A stretch of 64,000 nucleotides of DNA from Cryobacterium mannosilyticum (GTDB taxonomy: Bacteria; Actinomycetota; Actinomycetes; Actinomycetales; Microbacteriaceae): contig NZ_SOFM01000021.1 of the NCBI RefSeq assembly GCF_004402705.1, forward strand, positions 69,378 to 133,377, read 5' to 3'. The notes beneath the pieces are model-generated. The model was given only the letters and a program-made list of their open reading frames with translations, had not been told where the DNA came from and ran no database searches. Below are positions 56,809 through 64,000 of this stretch, one piece after another. Position 1 is the first letter of the stretch. The number at the start of each line of letters is the position of its first letter. Both the position numbers and the translations under genes were made by a program.

Positions 56809-58398
56809 TCAGAGCCCTTCGGCGATCGCGGCCGTGGCGAAGAGCCAGGCCTCTCGCGTGCGCGGTGCGAGAGCCTCGATGTTGAGCGGCCCGCCGGCGA
56901 CCAGCGCCGGGTCGTACGGCACGTCGACGACGGCGCGGGTGAGCTGGCTGAAGTGGTCGTGCAGGCGGCGGGACAGCGCCCGGTCCGCGGTCTTGGCCGG
57001 CGAGGCGAGGATGGTCACGGCCTGGGCGACCTTGTCGCCATGCCCCTTCAACCGCAACCCGTCGAGCAGCGACGCCGCCCCGTAGGCGGTGTCCTCACGG
57101 ATGGTGGAGACCACGACAAGCTGGTCGGCGGTCTCGACGGCCGCTTCCCAGTTCGAGGCACGCATGTTGTTGCCGGTGTCGATGATCAGCACGCGGTAGA
57201 AACGGCTGAGCGCGGCGTGGAGCTTCCCGAAGGCCACGTCGTCGATGCTGGCCGCCCCGGCCGGGTCGAGGTCGGAGGCAAGGGCGTCGAACCGGGCGTC
57301 GCCCTGGTTGCGCACGTAGTTGTCGAGGTCGCCGACCCGGGCCGAACTGGAGTAGGCGAAGTTCTCCAGGTCTCGGAGGAGGTCGACGGCGGTGTTGGTG
57401 TGGTGCGCCGTCTGCGCCCGCACGCCGAGGGTTCCCATCGTCTCGTTGTTGTCCCAGGCGAGGGTGTAACCGCCGCGATGGATGCCGAAGGTCGCCGCGA
57501 TCAGCAGGGTGGCAGTGGTCTTGTGCGCGCCGCCCTTCGGGTTCAGCACGACGATGGTGCGCGGGCCGATCAGGCTGCGCTGCACGGAGGCGACCGCCGA
57601 ACGGCGCGACCGTTCACCGTTCCCGGGGCTGGGCGCGACCAGCCCGCCGGTCAGCCGGCGCACCGTGCCCTGCCAGCCCTGCAGGGCAGGGCCCTCCACG
57701 ATCGGCGGCCGCGAATTCATGAAATCCGACAGGTTCGGGCCCGCGGTGCCGGGCGTGTTGCCGGAAACGGATGCGGGGCCGGACGCTGAAGCGCTCACCG
57801 GCAGACCGGCAGCCGCCAGACGGTCAGACGGTTCCGCCGGCTCGTCGTCGTCGACGTCGCGGTCGAGATCGCGGTCGAGATCGCGGTCGAAGACGAGGTT
57901 CTCGAACAGCTCGGCGCCGGGGCCCGCGGACGGAGCGGCTTTCTCGTCGGCGGCCCGTTCATCATCCGCCGCCGCATCCGGAGCGGACTCGATCATCGTC
58001 GGTCGGTATGCCGCCGGTTCGACGGCGACCTCGCCGGAGTCGGCGTGATCGCCGGAGTCGGCGTGATCGCCGGAGTCCGGCGCGGAATCCTCAGGCAGGA
58101 GGAGCGGGCGGGTCGAACTGGGCAGTTCGGCCGCGGGGATGAAGTCCCCGTCCGCGTCCACGTCTCCGTCGGGGTGCACGATCAGGGGCGACCGGCCCTG
58201 CTCGTCTTCCGCGGTGAGGCGAACGGGGCGACCGAGAGTGCGGGCCGTCGCCGCGACCCGGTTGATGATCTCCTCGCGTACGCCCGCCTCGTCGACGGCG
58301 GTGATCTGCTGGCGCTCGCCGTCGATGGTCAGTTCGCCCGTGCCGTCGCTCCGGATCATGGCGCGGATGCTGGGAAGGGCGGAATCGTTCTTCTTCAT
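56809..58398 (-). CDS. MinD/ParA-like ATPase with long acidic N-terminal region
   Basis: A 529-residue protein. The first about 70 residues form a small conserved-looking domain, and residues about 95-235 are acidic and repetitive (SGDHADSGDHADSG and DRDLDRDLDRDV). A deviant-Walker ATPase follows. Its P-loop reads NPKGGAHKTTATLL (about 285), with His where KGGxGKT normally has Gly. LIIDTGNNMRASNW and ASPAKTADRALSR follow the family's switch regions. Similar proteins accompany actinobacterial type VII secretion loci (EspI-like), which would fit the FtsK-like gene at the left edge, although they are 57 kb apart. ATP hydrolysis may be altered. Confidence 0.85.
   Translation of the reverse strand: MKKNDSALPSIRAMIRSDGTGELTIDGERQQITAVDEAGVREEIINRVAATARTLGRPVRLTAEDEQGRSPLIVHPDGDVDADGDFIPAAELPSSTRPLLLPEDSAPDSGDHADSGDHADSGEVAVEPAAYRPTMIESAPDAAADDERAADEKAAPSAGPGAELFENLVFDRDLDRDLDRDVDDDEPAEPSDRLAAAGLPVSASASGPASVSGNTPGTAGPNLSDFMNSRPPIVEGPALQGWQGTVRRLTGGLVAPSPGNGERSRRSAVASVQRSLIGPRTIVVLNPKGGAHKTTATLLIAATFGIHRGGYTLAWDNNETMGTLGVRAQTAHHTNTAVDLLRDLENFAYSSSARVGDLDNYVRNQGDARFDALASDLDPAGAASIDDVAFGKLHAALSRFYRVLIIDTGNNMRASNWEAAVETADQLVVVSTIREDTAYGAASLLDGLRLKGHGDKVAQAVTILASPAKTADRALSRRLHDHFSQLTRAVVDVPYDPALVAGGPLNIEALAPRTREAWLFATAAIAEGL
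58033..58075. repeat. 18-bp tandem repeat coding for SGDHAD
   Basis: GCCGGAGTCGGCGTGATC occurs at 58033-58050 and 58051-58068 with a partial third copy. On the minus strand it encodes the repeated acidic hexapeptide of the MinD-like protein. Confidence 0.85.
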
Positions 58399-58635
58399 GG
58401 TGGGCCTTTGTTCGTCGAGCTCAGCTCAATAAGCGTGAGCACGTCGAAGTTGCCGTCGATCGTGCCCTTCCCAGCCTAACCGGGCGGTCGGCATCCTCCC
58501 CCCGTTTGGCCACGACCCCGATGCCGGACCCGTTTCGGGTGCCCCGCCGCCGGTTCGTCACTGCCCGGAGCCGGTCTGCAACGCGAACGAACGCGGGCAT
58601 TGCTTTGCCCCCCGCCCGAGGGTCATCATTGAATC

Positions 58636-58815
58636 ATGAGGGATCGAGACTGGGTGCTGCTCGCCTATTGCCGGTCGTGCGGCGTCTACGGCACGGCCGT
58701 CATCGATGACGACCACCGGATCGCCTGGCCGGACGTCGTGCACGAGGTCGATTGCGACCTCGCCGAACAGCAGGACGTCCGAGAGGCACACTCCTGGGCG
58801 GTCGGCGCCGCATAA
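58636..58815 (+). CDS. Small conserved-looking protein with a CxxC pair
   Basis: A 59-codon frame from ATG 58636 to TAA 58815. It reads MRDRDWVLLAYCRSCGVYG, then AVIDDDHRIAWPDVVHEVDCD. The YCRSCG pair and a later Cys suggest metal binding or a redox site. Codon use is GC-rich at third positions, as in neighbours. No clear ribosome site is seen, although AATCATG context may fit a leaderless start. The family is not recognised, and coding status is moderately supported. Confidence 0.5.
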   Translation: MRDRDWVLLAYCRSCGVYGTAVIDDDHRIAWPDVVHEVDCDLAEQQDVREAHSWAVGAA

Positions 58816-58894
58816 CTGCGCCGACCCCGATCTGAGCGTGGCCCGCGACGGTGGGCCGGGTCCGGGCCGCTGATCTCCGAGTGCGGACGAAAGT

Positions 58895-59104
58895 TCAGGC
58901 GGGCAGCGTGCCCAGACCCTGATGGGCGAGCCAGCGGAGGGCCCGCGCGCCGGCGCGGGTGCCGGCGCGGGTGCCGTGGGTGTCGTCGTGGCCGCGTTGC
59001 CGCCGGCATTCCACCAGGTCGTCCCCCGGGGCGATGTGAGGATCCCGGCAGGAATTCGCGTAGCTGGTGTCGTCGGATTCGAGCGCGAGTTCGTCGTCGG
59101 TCAT
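58895..59104 (-). CDS. Small protein of unknown function
   Basis: A 69-residue frame from ATG 59104: MTDDELALESDDTSYANSC, then a CRDPH and ECRRQRGHDDTHG pattern of Cys and His, and a TRAGTRAGARA stretch encoded by a short DNA repeat (GCCGGCGCGGGT units near 58950-58972). The Cys/His spacing resembles small actinobacterial proteins that may bind zinc. Ribosome-site support is weak. It could be spurious. Confidence 0.4.
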   Translation of the reverse strand: MTDDELALESDDTSYANSCRDPHIAPGDDLVECRRQRGHDDTHGTRAGTRAGARALRWLAHQGLGTLPA

Positions 59105-59534
59105 GGCTCTGCGTTTCTGGTTCTGTCACACCTGCTGCCTGCGCCGTTTCCGGCGTCGGTGCGCGGAACTTGTTCGGTTGCAGTCGTGCACGTGCTGGTC
59201 CGCGGCTGGCGGCGGACCGGGGTTCGCTTTCGCACCGGCCGGCCTGAAAACACTCGGAGACTGGGGCGAGGCAGAATTGTTGAATGACAGGGTACGTGCT
59301 CGCCCGGCGAATCGCCCCATAGATCACCGATCACCGCGAGAACCATGAACCGGGTTGTATCCGCCGCGACGGCCTGCACCTCCCAACGCCGGGCCGCCAG
59401 GCCCCTCCCGCTCGTCAAATTCGACGGGCATTTTCCCCAAAACGGGCCCAAACGCGCGAATTCTGGTGATTCCGGCGAAAATCTCCGTCGAATTCGACGG
59501 GCAGGCCGGGTGAGGCGCGGATCGTGTTTGAGGC
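59105..59534. other. 430-bp gap with two near-identical palindromic words
   Basis: No supported gene. CGTCAAATTCGACGGGCA (59413-59430) and CGTCGAATTCGACGGGCA (59486-59503) are repeats 73 bp apart. The second contains a perfect 14-bp palindrome (59486-59499). Between them is an AT-richer stretch (CCCCAAAACGGGCCCAAACG). This may be a regulator-binding region for the minus-strand small gene, or a decayed repeat. Confidence 0.5.
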
Positions 59535-61208
59535 TCAGTCGCCGGGCACGGCGTCCTGGTGCAGCTCCCGGAGCATCACCTTCATCACCTTGCCGGTGGC
59601 CGTGCGCGGCAGCGTTTCGACGAAGTGCACGTGGTCGGGCACCTTGAAGCTTGCGATCAGGTAGCGGGTGTGGGTGAGCAGGTCGACCGCGGTCACGGCG
59701 TGGTCCGGCCGGAGCACGACGTAGGCCTTGGGGCGCTCGCCCCACTTCTCGTGCGGGATGCCGACCACGGCCACGTCGAGCACGGTCGGGTGCGCGAGGA
59801 TCGCGTTTTCCACCTCGATCGAGGAGATGTTCTCCCCGCCGGAGATGATGATGTCCTTGACCCGGTCCTTGAGCTCGAGGTACCCGTCGGGGTGCATCAC
59901 CCCCAGGTCGCCGGTGTGGAACCAGCCACCCCTGAACGCCTCGGCGGTCGCAGCCGGGTCCTTGTAGTAGCCGAGCATGACATTGTTGCCGCGGAGCACG
60001 ATCTCCCCGATCGTGCTGCCGTCACGGGCAACGTCGGCCATCGCCGGGTCGACGACGCGTGCCGACTCGGCCTGCAGCATTCCGACGCCCTGCCGCGAGA
60101 TCCTCCGGGCTCGCTCGTCGCCCGGCAGACTGTCCCACTCGGACTGGTATTCGCAGATCGTGTACGGTCCGTAGACCTCGGTGAGCCCGTAGACGTGCAC
60201 GACCTTCACGCCGAGGCGCTCCAGCTGTTCGATCACGCTCGGGGCGGGCGGGGCGCCGGCGGTGGTGATGCTCAGCGGCCGGTCCAGCGGATGCGCCTCC
60301 GCGGCGTTCGCGATCAGGCTGCAGACCGTGGGGGCACCGCAGAGGTTGGTGATGCCGAGGGTGTCGATGGCCGCCCAGACGCTTTCCGCGCGCACCGCCC
60401 GCAGGCAGACGTGGGTGGCGCCGGCCGCCGTGACCGCCCAGGGCGTGCACCACCCGTTGCAGTGGAACATCGGCAGCGTCCACAGGTAGACCGAGTCGCT
60501 CGTGAACGAGTTGTGGAACACCTCGCCGAATGAGTTCAGGTAGGCCCCGCGGTGGGAGTAGACGACGCCCTTCGGCTTGCCGGTCGTGCCGGAGGTGTAG
60601 TTGATGGTCAGCGGAGAGCGTTCGTCGTCGATGTCCCAGCAGAGCGGCCGGGGATCGGCCAGGGCCGCGGCATCCGCGGCGGCCAGGAACGATTCGAGGC
60701 TCTCCTGCCCGAAGTCCAGGCCGCTGGCGGCAAGCCCGAACTCGGCGTCGGGCATCTCGATCACGCCGGTGAGGAACGGGGAGACGGGGCGGGCGTCGCC
60801 GACCGTCGCAACCAGCTCGGCGTCGACGAAGAGGAGCGTCGCCTCGGAGTGCGTGAGCACATACTCGATCTCAGGCCGGGCGAGCCGGGAATTCAGGGCG
60901 ATCAGGATTCCCCCGGCGAGCGGCACGGCGAAGTGCGCGATCAGCATCTCGGGCACGTTCGGCGCCAGGAACACGACCCGGTCCCCCGGGGAGATCCGGG
61001 CACGGATGCCGCGCGCCAGCCGTTCGGCGGCCGCCCGGAACTCGGTATAGCTGTAGCGACGTCCGCCGTAGAGGATGGCGTCCTTGTTCGGGTACACCTC
61101 CGCGGACCGCTGCAGGAACCGCATCGGGGTGAGCGGGGCGTCGTTGGCCAGACCCGTCGCCGGCTCGAGGCCGCCGGTCTGGTCAAGCAGGGTCATCTGT
61201 TCGAACAC
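59535..61208 (-). CDS. Acyl-CoA synthetase (AMP-dependent ligase family)
   Basis: A 557-residue adenylate-forming enzyme. It has the P-loop TSGTTGKPKGVVYSHRG (about 205-221), the A5 motif VYGLTEVYGPY, the A7 motif GWFHTGDLGVMHPDGYLELKDR and the A10 lysine region LPRTATGKVMK. The FHCNGWCTPW motif is typical of medium/long-chain or related fatty acyl-CoA ligases. GTG start with AGGAG 7 bp upstream. It is the last gene of an acyl-CoA degradation set, 55 bp after the dehydrogenase. Confidence 0.92.
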   Translation of the reverse strand: MFEQMTLLDQTGGLEPATGLANDAPLTPMRFLQRSAEVYPNKDAILYGGRRYSYTEFRAAAERLARGIRARISPGDRVVFLAPNVPEMLIAHFAVPLAGGILIALNSRLARPEIEYVLTHSEATLLFVDAELVATVGDARPVSPFLTGVIEMPDAEFGLAASGLDFGQESLESFLAAADAAALADPRPLCWDIDDERSPLTINYTSGTTGKPKGVVYSHRGAYLNSFGEVFHNSFTSDSVYLWTLPMFHCNGWCTPWAVTAAGATHVCLRAVRAESVWAAIDTLGITNLCGAPTVCSLIANAAEAHPLDRPLSITTAGAPPAPSVIEQLERLGVKVVHVYGLTEVYGPYTICEYQSEWDSLPGDERARRISRQGVGMLQAESARVVDPAMADVARDGSTIGEIVLRGNNVMLGYYKDPAATAEAFRGGWFHTGDLGVMHPDGYLELKDRVKDIIISGGENISSIEVENAILAHPTVLDVAVVGIPHEKWGERPKAYVVLRPDHAVTAVDLLTHTRYLIASFKVPDHVHFVETLPRTATGKVMKVMLRELHQDAVPGD

Positions 61209-61263
61209 GCGGGGACTCCTTTGTCCGTCGTTTGGTGCGGGAGTGGAGCGGTCGTGCCGGGGA

Positions 61264-62445
61264 TCAGCGGAACGCGCTGATGCCGGTGAGGTCCCTCCCG
61301 ATCAGGAGCGACTGCACGCTCTCGGTTCCCTCGTAGGTGTGCAGGGATTCGATGTCGGCGAGGTGCCGGATCACGTGGTTCTCGAGCAGGATGCCGTTGC
61401 CGCCGAGCATGTCCCTGGCCATGGCCGCGATCTCCCGAGCCGCCCTCGTGTTGTGGTACTTCGCGAGGGAGGCCTGGATGGGCCGCAGGGTGCCGGCGTC
61501 GTCGAGGGCCGCCAGGCGGAGGCAGTGCAGCTGCATCGAGGTGAGCTGAGAGAGCATCATGGTCAGCCGCTCCTGCACGAGCTGGAACCCGGCGAGCGGC
61601 TTGCCGAACTGGATGCGCTGGGTGGAATAGTTCAGGGCGGCCTCGAAGACGGCGGTGGCGTGCCCGAGCGCCGACCAGGCCACCCCGAGCCGGGTGGCGA
61701 AGAGCACGACGGAGGCATCCTTGAAGGTGCGGGTGCCCGGCAGCACGGCGTCCAGCGGGATGCGCGCGGCGTCCAGCACGATCCGGGCCTGGTGGATCGC
61801 GCGCAACGATCCCTTGCCGGTGATCGTGGTGGCGTGGTAGCCGGGGTTGTCCTGTTCGACCAGGAAGCCGCGCACATTGCCGTCGTCGTCCCTGGCCCAG
61901 ACGACGGTCACGTCGCCGACCGAGCCGTTGCCGATCCACTTCTTCTCGCCGGTGATCACCCATTCGTCGCCGTCACGCGTCGCGGTGGTCTCGAGGCCGA
62001 CCGAGTCGGAGCCGTGGTCCGGCTCGGTGAGGGCGAAGGCGCCCAGCTTCTCGGCGCGGGCCAGGGGCACGAGCCAGCGCTGCTTCTGCTCCTCGCTGCC
62101 GAAGAGGGCGATGCTGCGCAGCGCCAGCCCGCCCTGCACGGCGACGACCGTACCCATCGACCCGTCTCCGCGGGAGATCTCCATGTTGACCAGCCCGGCC
62201 GCGAGGGGCGACATCGGGGTCAGCCCCTCCCCGACGACGCCGTCGGTGAGCAGGTCGAGTTCGCCGAGCCTGCGGACGAGGTGGAGCGGGTACTCGGCCT
62301 TGTCCCAGGCCTCGTTCACCTCATCGAGGGTCTCCTCGGCGAAGGTGCGGGCGCGGTCCCAAAATGCCCGGTCGGCAGCGGGAACGTCGGCGAAGACACC
62401 GTAGTAGTCGGTGTCGAGCGGCAGGGATACATCGTAGTCGGCCAC
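61264..62445 (-). CDS. Acyl-CoA dehydrogenase (glutaryl-CoA dehydrogenase-like)
   Basis: A 393-residue FAD flavoenzyme with MEISRGDGSMGTVVAVQG, FALTEPDHGSDSVGL, EKKWIGNGSV, RIQFGKPLAGFQL and the C-terminal HTYEGTESVQSLLIGRDLTGISAF. The catalytic Glu lies in YEGT and the pattern is closest to glutaryl-CoA dehydrogenases and relatives. The true substrate is not fixed by sequence alone. GTG start. It lies between the synthetase and the hydroxyacyl-CoA dehydrogenase. Confidence 0.9.
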   Translation of the reverse strand: MADYDVSLPLDTDYYGVFADVPAADRAFWDRARTFAEETLDEVNEAWDKAEYPLHLVRRLGELDLLTDGVVGEGLTPMSPLAAGLVNMEISRGDGSMGTVVAVQGGLALRSIALFGSEEQKQRWLVPLARAEKLGAFALTEPDHGSDSVGLETTATRDGDEWVITGEKKWIGNGSVGDVTVVWARDDDGNVRGFLVEQDNPGYHATTITGKGSLRAIHQARIVLDAARIPLDAVLPGTRTFKDASVVLFATRLGVAWSALGHATAVFEAALNYSTQRIQFGKPLAGFQLVQERLTMMLSQLTSMQLHCLRLAALDDAGTLRPIQASLAKYHNTRAAREIAAMARDMLGGNGILLENHVIRHLADIESLHTYEGTESVQSLLIGRDLTGISAFR

Positions 62446-62460
62446 GGTTTTTCCTTTCGT

Positions 62461-62533
62461 GGAGTGAAGCGGGGAATGAAGCGGGGAGTGGAGCGGGCGA
62501 AAGCGGGGAGTGGAGCGGGGCGAAAGCGGTGAG
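62461..62533. repeat. GC-rich minisatellite between two acyl-CoA genes
   Basis: Degenerate GAAGCGGGGAGTG-type units and two near-identical copies of GCGGGGAGTGGAGCGGG (with GCGAAA following each) fill the 89-bp gap ahead of the acyl-CoA dehydrogenase. They leave little room for a separate promoter. Confidence 0.75.
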
Positions 62534-62534
62534 T

Positions 62535-64000
62535 TCAGGGATGGAAGAGCGTGCCGCGGGCGGCCAGCGAGGCGCCGGAGCGGTCCAGCAGCGGGGTCAG
62601 CCCGCCGGTGTGGTGCGGGAAGTTGGCGCCGAGGATCATGCAGGCGTCGATGTCGGCGGCGCTGTGCACCGTGCCGTCGGCGAGCATCCGCCCGGCCTCG
62701 TCGGCCAGGCCGTGCAGGAGCAGCGCGCGCACGGCGGCCTGGTCGACCGGGGGCGCGACTCGATCGCCCGGTGGCGGCAGGATCGCCCGGATCGCCTCTG
62801 TCGCGGCGGGCGTGAGGCAGCCGTCGGGCCCGACGTAGCTCGGCAACGACAGCTGCACGATGCGGCGCAGGCTCGGGCTCGCCGTGAACCGGTCGCCGAA
62901 ACCCCGTTCCAGGTGGGCGAGGATGTGCAGCTGCACGCGGGGGCCGATGTGGCGGATCAGGGTGAGCGGCGTCATCGGCAACCCGTCGGCAACGAGTGCG
63001 CCGTCGACGAGGTCCGCATCCGCGCCCGCGTCGATCAGGCGGAGGCTGTCACTGAACCAGCGGGTGATCAACCTGTTCACGACGAAGCCTGGAGAGTCCT
63101 TCACCAGCACGGCGGTCTTGCCGAGCGACCCGGCGAGCGCGAACGCCGCCGCGACGACGGCATCGGTGTTGCGCGGCGCCCGCACGATTTCGACCAGCGG
63201 GAGCACCGGGACCGGGTTGAAGAAGTGGAAGCCGATCAGGCGCTCCGGATGCCGGAGGCCCGAACCCTGGTCGGCGATCGAGAGTGAGGAGGTGTTCGTG
63301 AGCAGCAGCGCGTCGGCCCGAACGACTCGTTCGATCGACTCCCAGACGCCGCGTTTGACGGCCAGGTCTTCGAAGACCGCCTCGATCACGATGTCGCTGC
63401 CGGCGAGGTCGGCGATGTCGCTGGTGCCGGTGATGAGCGCCGCGACCCGGTCCCGGGTCTCCGTCGTCATGGTGCCGCGGGTGACGGCCCGGCCGAGCTG
63501 GTCGGCGATGCAGTCCAGCGCTTGGGCGACCTGCTCGGGCGTGAGGTCGGTCAGCCGCACGGGAACGTCGAGGCGCTCGGCGAAGACCAGGGCGAGCTGG
63601 GTGGCCATCCGTCCGCCGCCGACGACACCGACCTGGCCGACTCCGGCGGCCGGGCCGACTCCGGCGGCCGGGCCGCCGGGCCGACTGCGTTTCCGGGCCG
63701 CCTGCAGGGTGAAGAAGGCGTAGACGGCGGCGCGGCACTCGCCGGTCTGCAGCAGTTCCCCGAAGGCGACGATGGTCTCGGCTTCGATCGGGTCGCCGCC
63801 GCGGGCCAGCCGCGCGGCCGTGCGGGCAGGCCGGCCGACCGGCGGGCGGGCGGTCACGGATGCCGGGCGAGCGTCGGTCGCGCGCTGCCAGGCCGAGAGC
63901 AGCTCGATGGTCTTCTCGACGGCGGGCAGCTCGCCGGGGATCCGCTTCCGCACCGCGGCGCGCAGGGCCTCGGGCTGCCAGGGCGCCTGCGCGGCGGGCC
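62535..64000 (-). CDS. 3-hydroxyacyl-CoA dehydrogenase, probably part of a FadB/FadJ-type multifunctional enzyme (5' end outside window)
   Basis: The minus-strand frame stays open to the right edge, so the start lies outside. At least 488 codons are seen. A helical segment (RKRIPGELPAVEKTIELL) like the linker between a crotonase domain and the dehydrogenase precedes the NAD-binding motif VGVVGGGRMATQLALVFAE. TNTSSLSI, HPERLIGFHFFNPVPVLPLVEIVR, VKDSPGFVVNRLI and a C-terminal repeat of the dehydrogenase helix domain follow. The linker before the Rossmann fold carries a duplicated AAGVGP hexapeptide from an 18-bp DNA repeat. A fused N-terminal enoyl-CoA hydratase domain is expected upstream. Confidence 0.9.
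   Translation of the reverse strand, partial: PAAQAPWQPEALRAAVRKRIPGELPAVEKTIELLSAWQRATDARPASVTARPPVGRPARTAARLARGGDPIEAETIVAFGELLQTGECRAAVYAFFTLQAARKRSRPGGPAAGVGPAAGVGQVGVVGGGRMATQLALVFAERLDVPVRLTDLTPEQVAQALDCIADQLGRAVTRGTMTTETRDRVAALITGTSDIADLAGSDIVIEAVFEDLAVKRGVWESIERVVRADALLLTNTSSLSIADQGSGLRHPERLIGFHFFNPVPVLPLVEIVRAPRNTDAVVAAAFALAGSLGKTAVLVKDSPGFVVNRLITRWFSDSLRLIDAGADADLVDGALVADGLPMTPLTLIRHIGPRVQLHILAHLERGFGDRFTASPSLRRIVQLSLPSYVGPDGCLTPAATEAIRAILPPPGDRVAPPVDQAAVRALLLHGLADEAGRMLADGTVHSAADIDACMILGANFPHHTGGLTPLLDRSGASLAARGTLFHP
63635..63670. repeat. 18-bp tandem duplication in the hydroxyacyl-CoA dehydrogenase linker
   Basis: GGCCGACTCCGGCGGCCG occurs at 63635-63652 and 63653-63670, coding for the repeated AAGVGP just before the NAD-binding motif. 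Confidence 0.85.

Overview
The window is high-GC DNA from an actinobacterium, most likely a member of the Microbacteriaceae (Cryobacterium-like). The evidence is actinobacterial-type rpoB/rpoC with TTG starts, many GTG starts, probable leaderless genes, copies of a GGTCTCGACAAGCTCGACC-type repeat that I recall from this family, and many small actinobacterial families (DUF5997, DUF4916, DUF6121-like, DUF1684, DUF427). I see no rRNA, tRNA, CRISPR array, transposase or phage gene. The family assignment is inferred from gene content, not from a marker comparison.

Left part (1-19.8 kb). The edge carries the N-terminus of a probable FtsK/EccC-like type VII secretion ATPase and a small membrane protein. 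Next comes a stand-alone target-recognition region of an MmeI-like (type IIL) restriction-modification enzyme with no nuclease or methylase beside it. A complete monoderm type IV pilus operon follows on the minus strand: pilB-pilT-pilC-pilA, three minor pilins, prepilin peptidase, pilM-pilN-pilO. It abuts, divergently, a cellulose-synthase-like glycosyltransferase with two PilZ-type regions. That gene converges on a membrane GGDEF-EAL protein with both catalytic motifs intact. Together these suggest a cyclic-di-GMP-controlled surface adhesion module (pilus plus exopolysaccharide).

Middle part (20-34 kb). A VOC protein, thiC under a TPP riboswitch, and a secreted protein precede rpoC and rpoB (minus strand, strong UUCG-loop terminator). 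rpoB has a long leader with two candidate promoters. A divergent spermidine-synthase-like gene has a near-consensus promoter. The gap after it holds three 20-bp direct repeats containing DnaA-box-like nonamers, then two long-armed palindromic elements flanking a TPR-like gene. A PQQ-type sugar dehydrogenase lipoprotein is coupled to a SprT-like metalloprotein.

Right part (35-64 kb). This holds mostly small metabolic, stress and regulatory genes. They include a TPM-less helical membrane protein, an EVE protein, a DEAD-box helicase with a long leader, an Asp-box secreted protein, and a DUF4916 NUDIX / ADP-ribosylglycohydrolase / PfkB module. There is a DUF5997 gene divergent from a LysR-like effector domain that lacks its DNA-binding domain, a SGNH-GAF fusion, and a TetR-regulated drug-type ABC exporter followed by VOC and GyrI-like genes. 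Then come panD, a double-FKBP lipoprotein, a MinD-like ATPase with an altered P-loop, and a fatty-acid or acyl-CoA degradation cluster running off the right edge. Short GC-rich tandem repeats occur in several gene ends, linkers and intergenic gaps.
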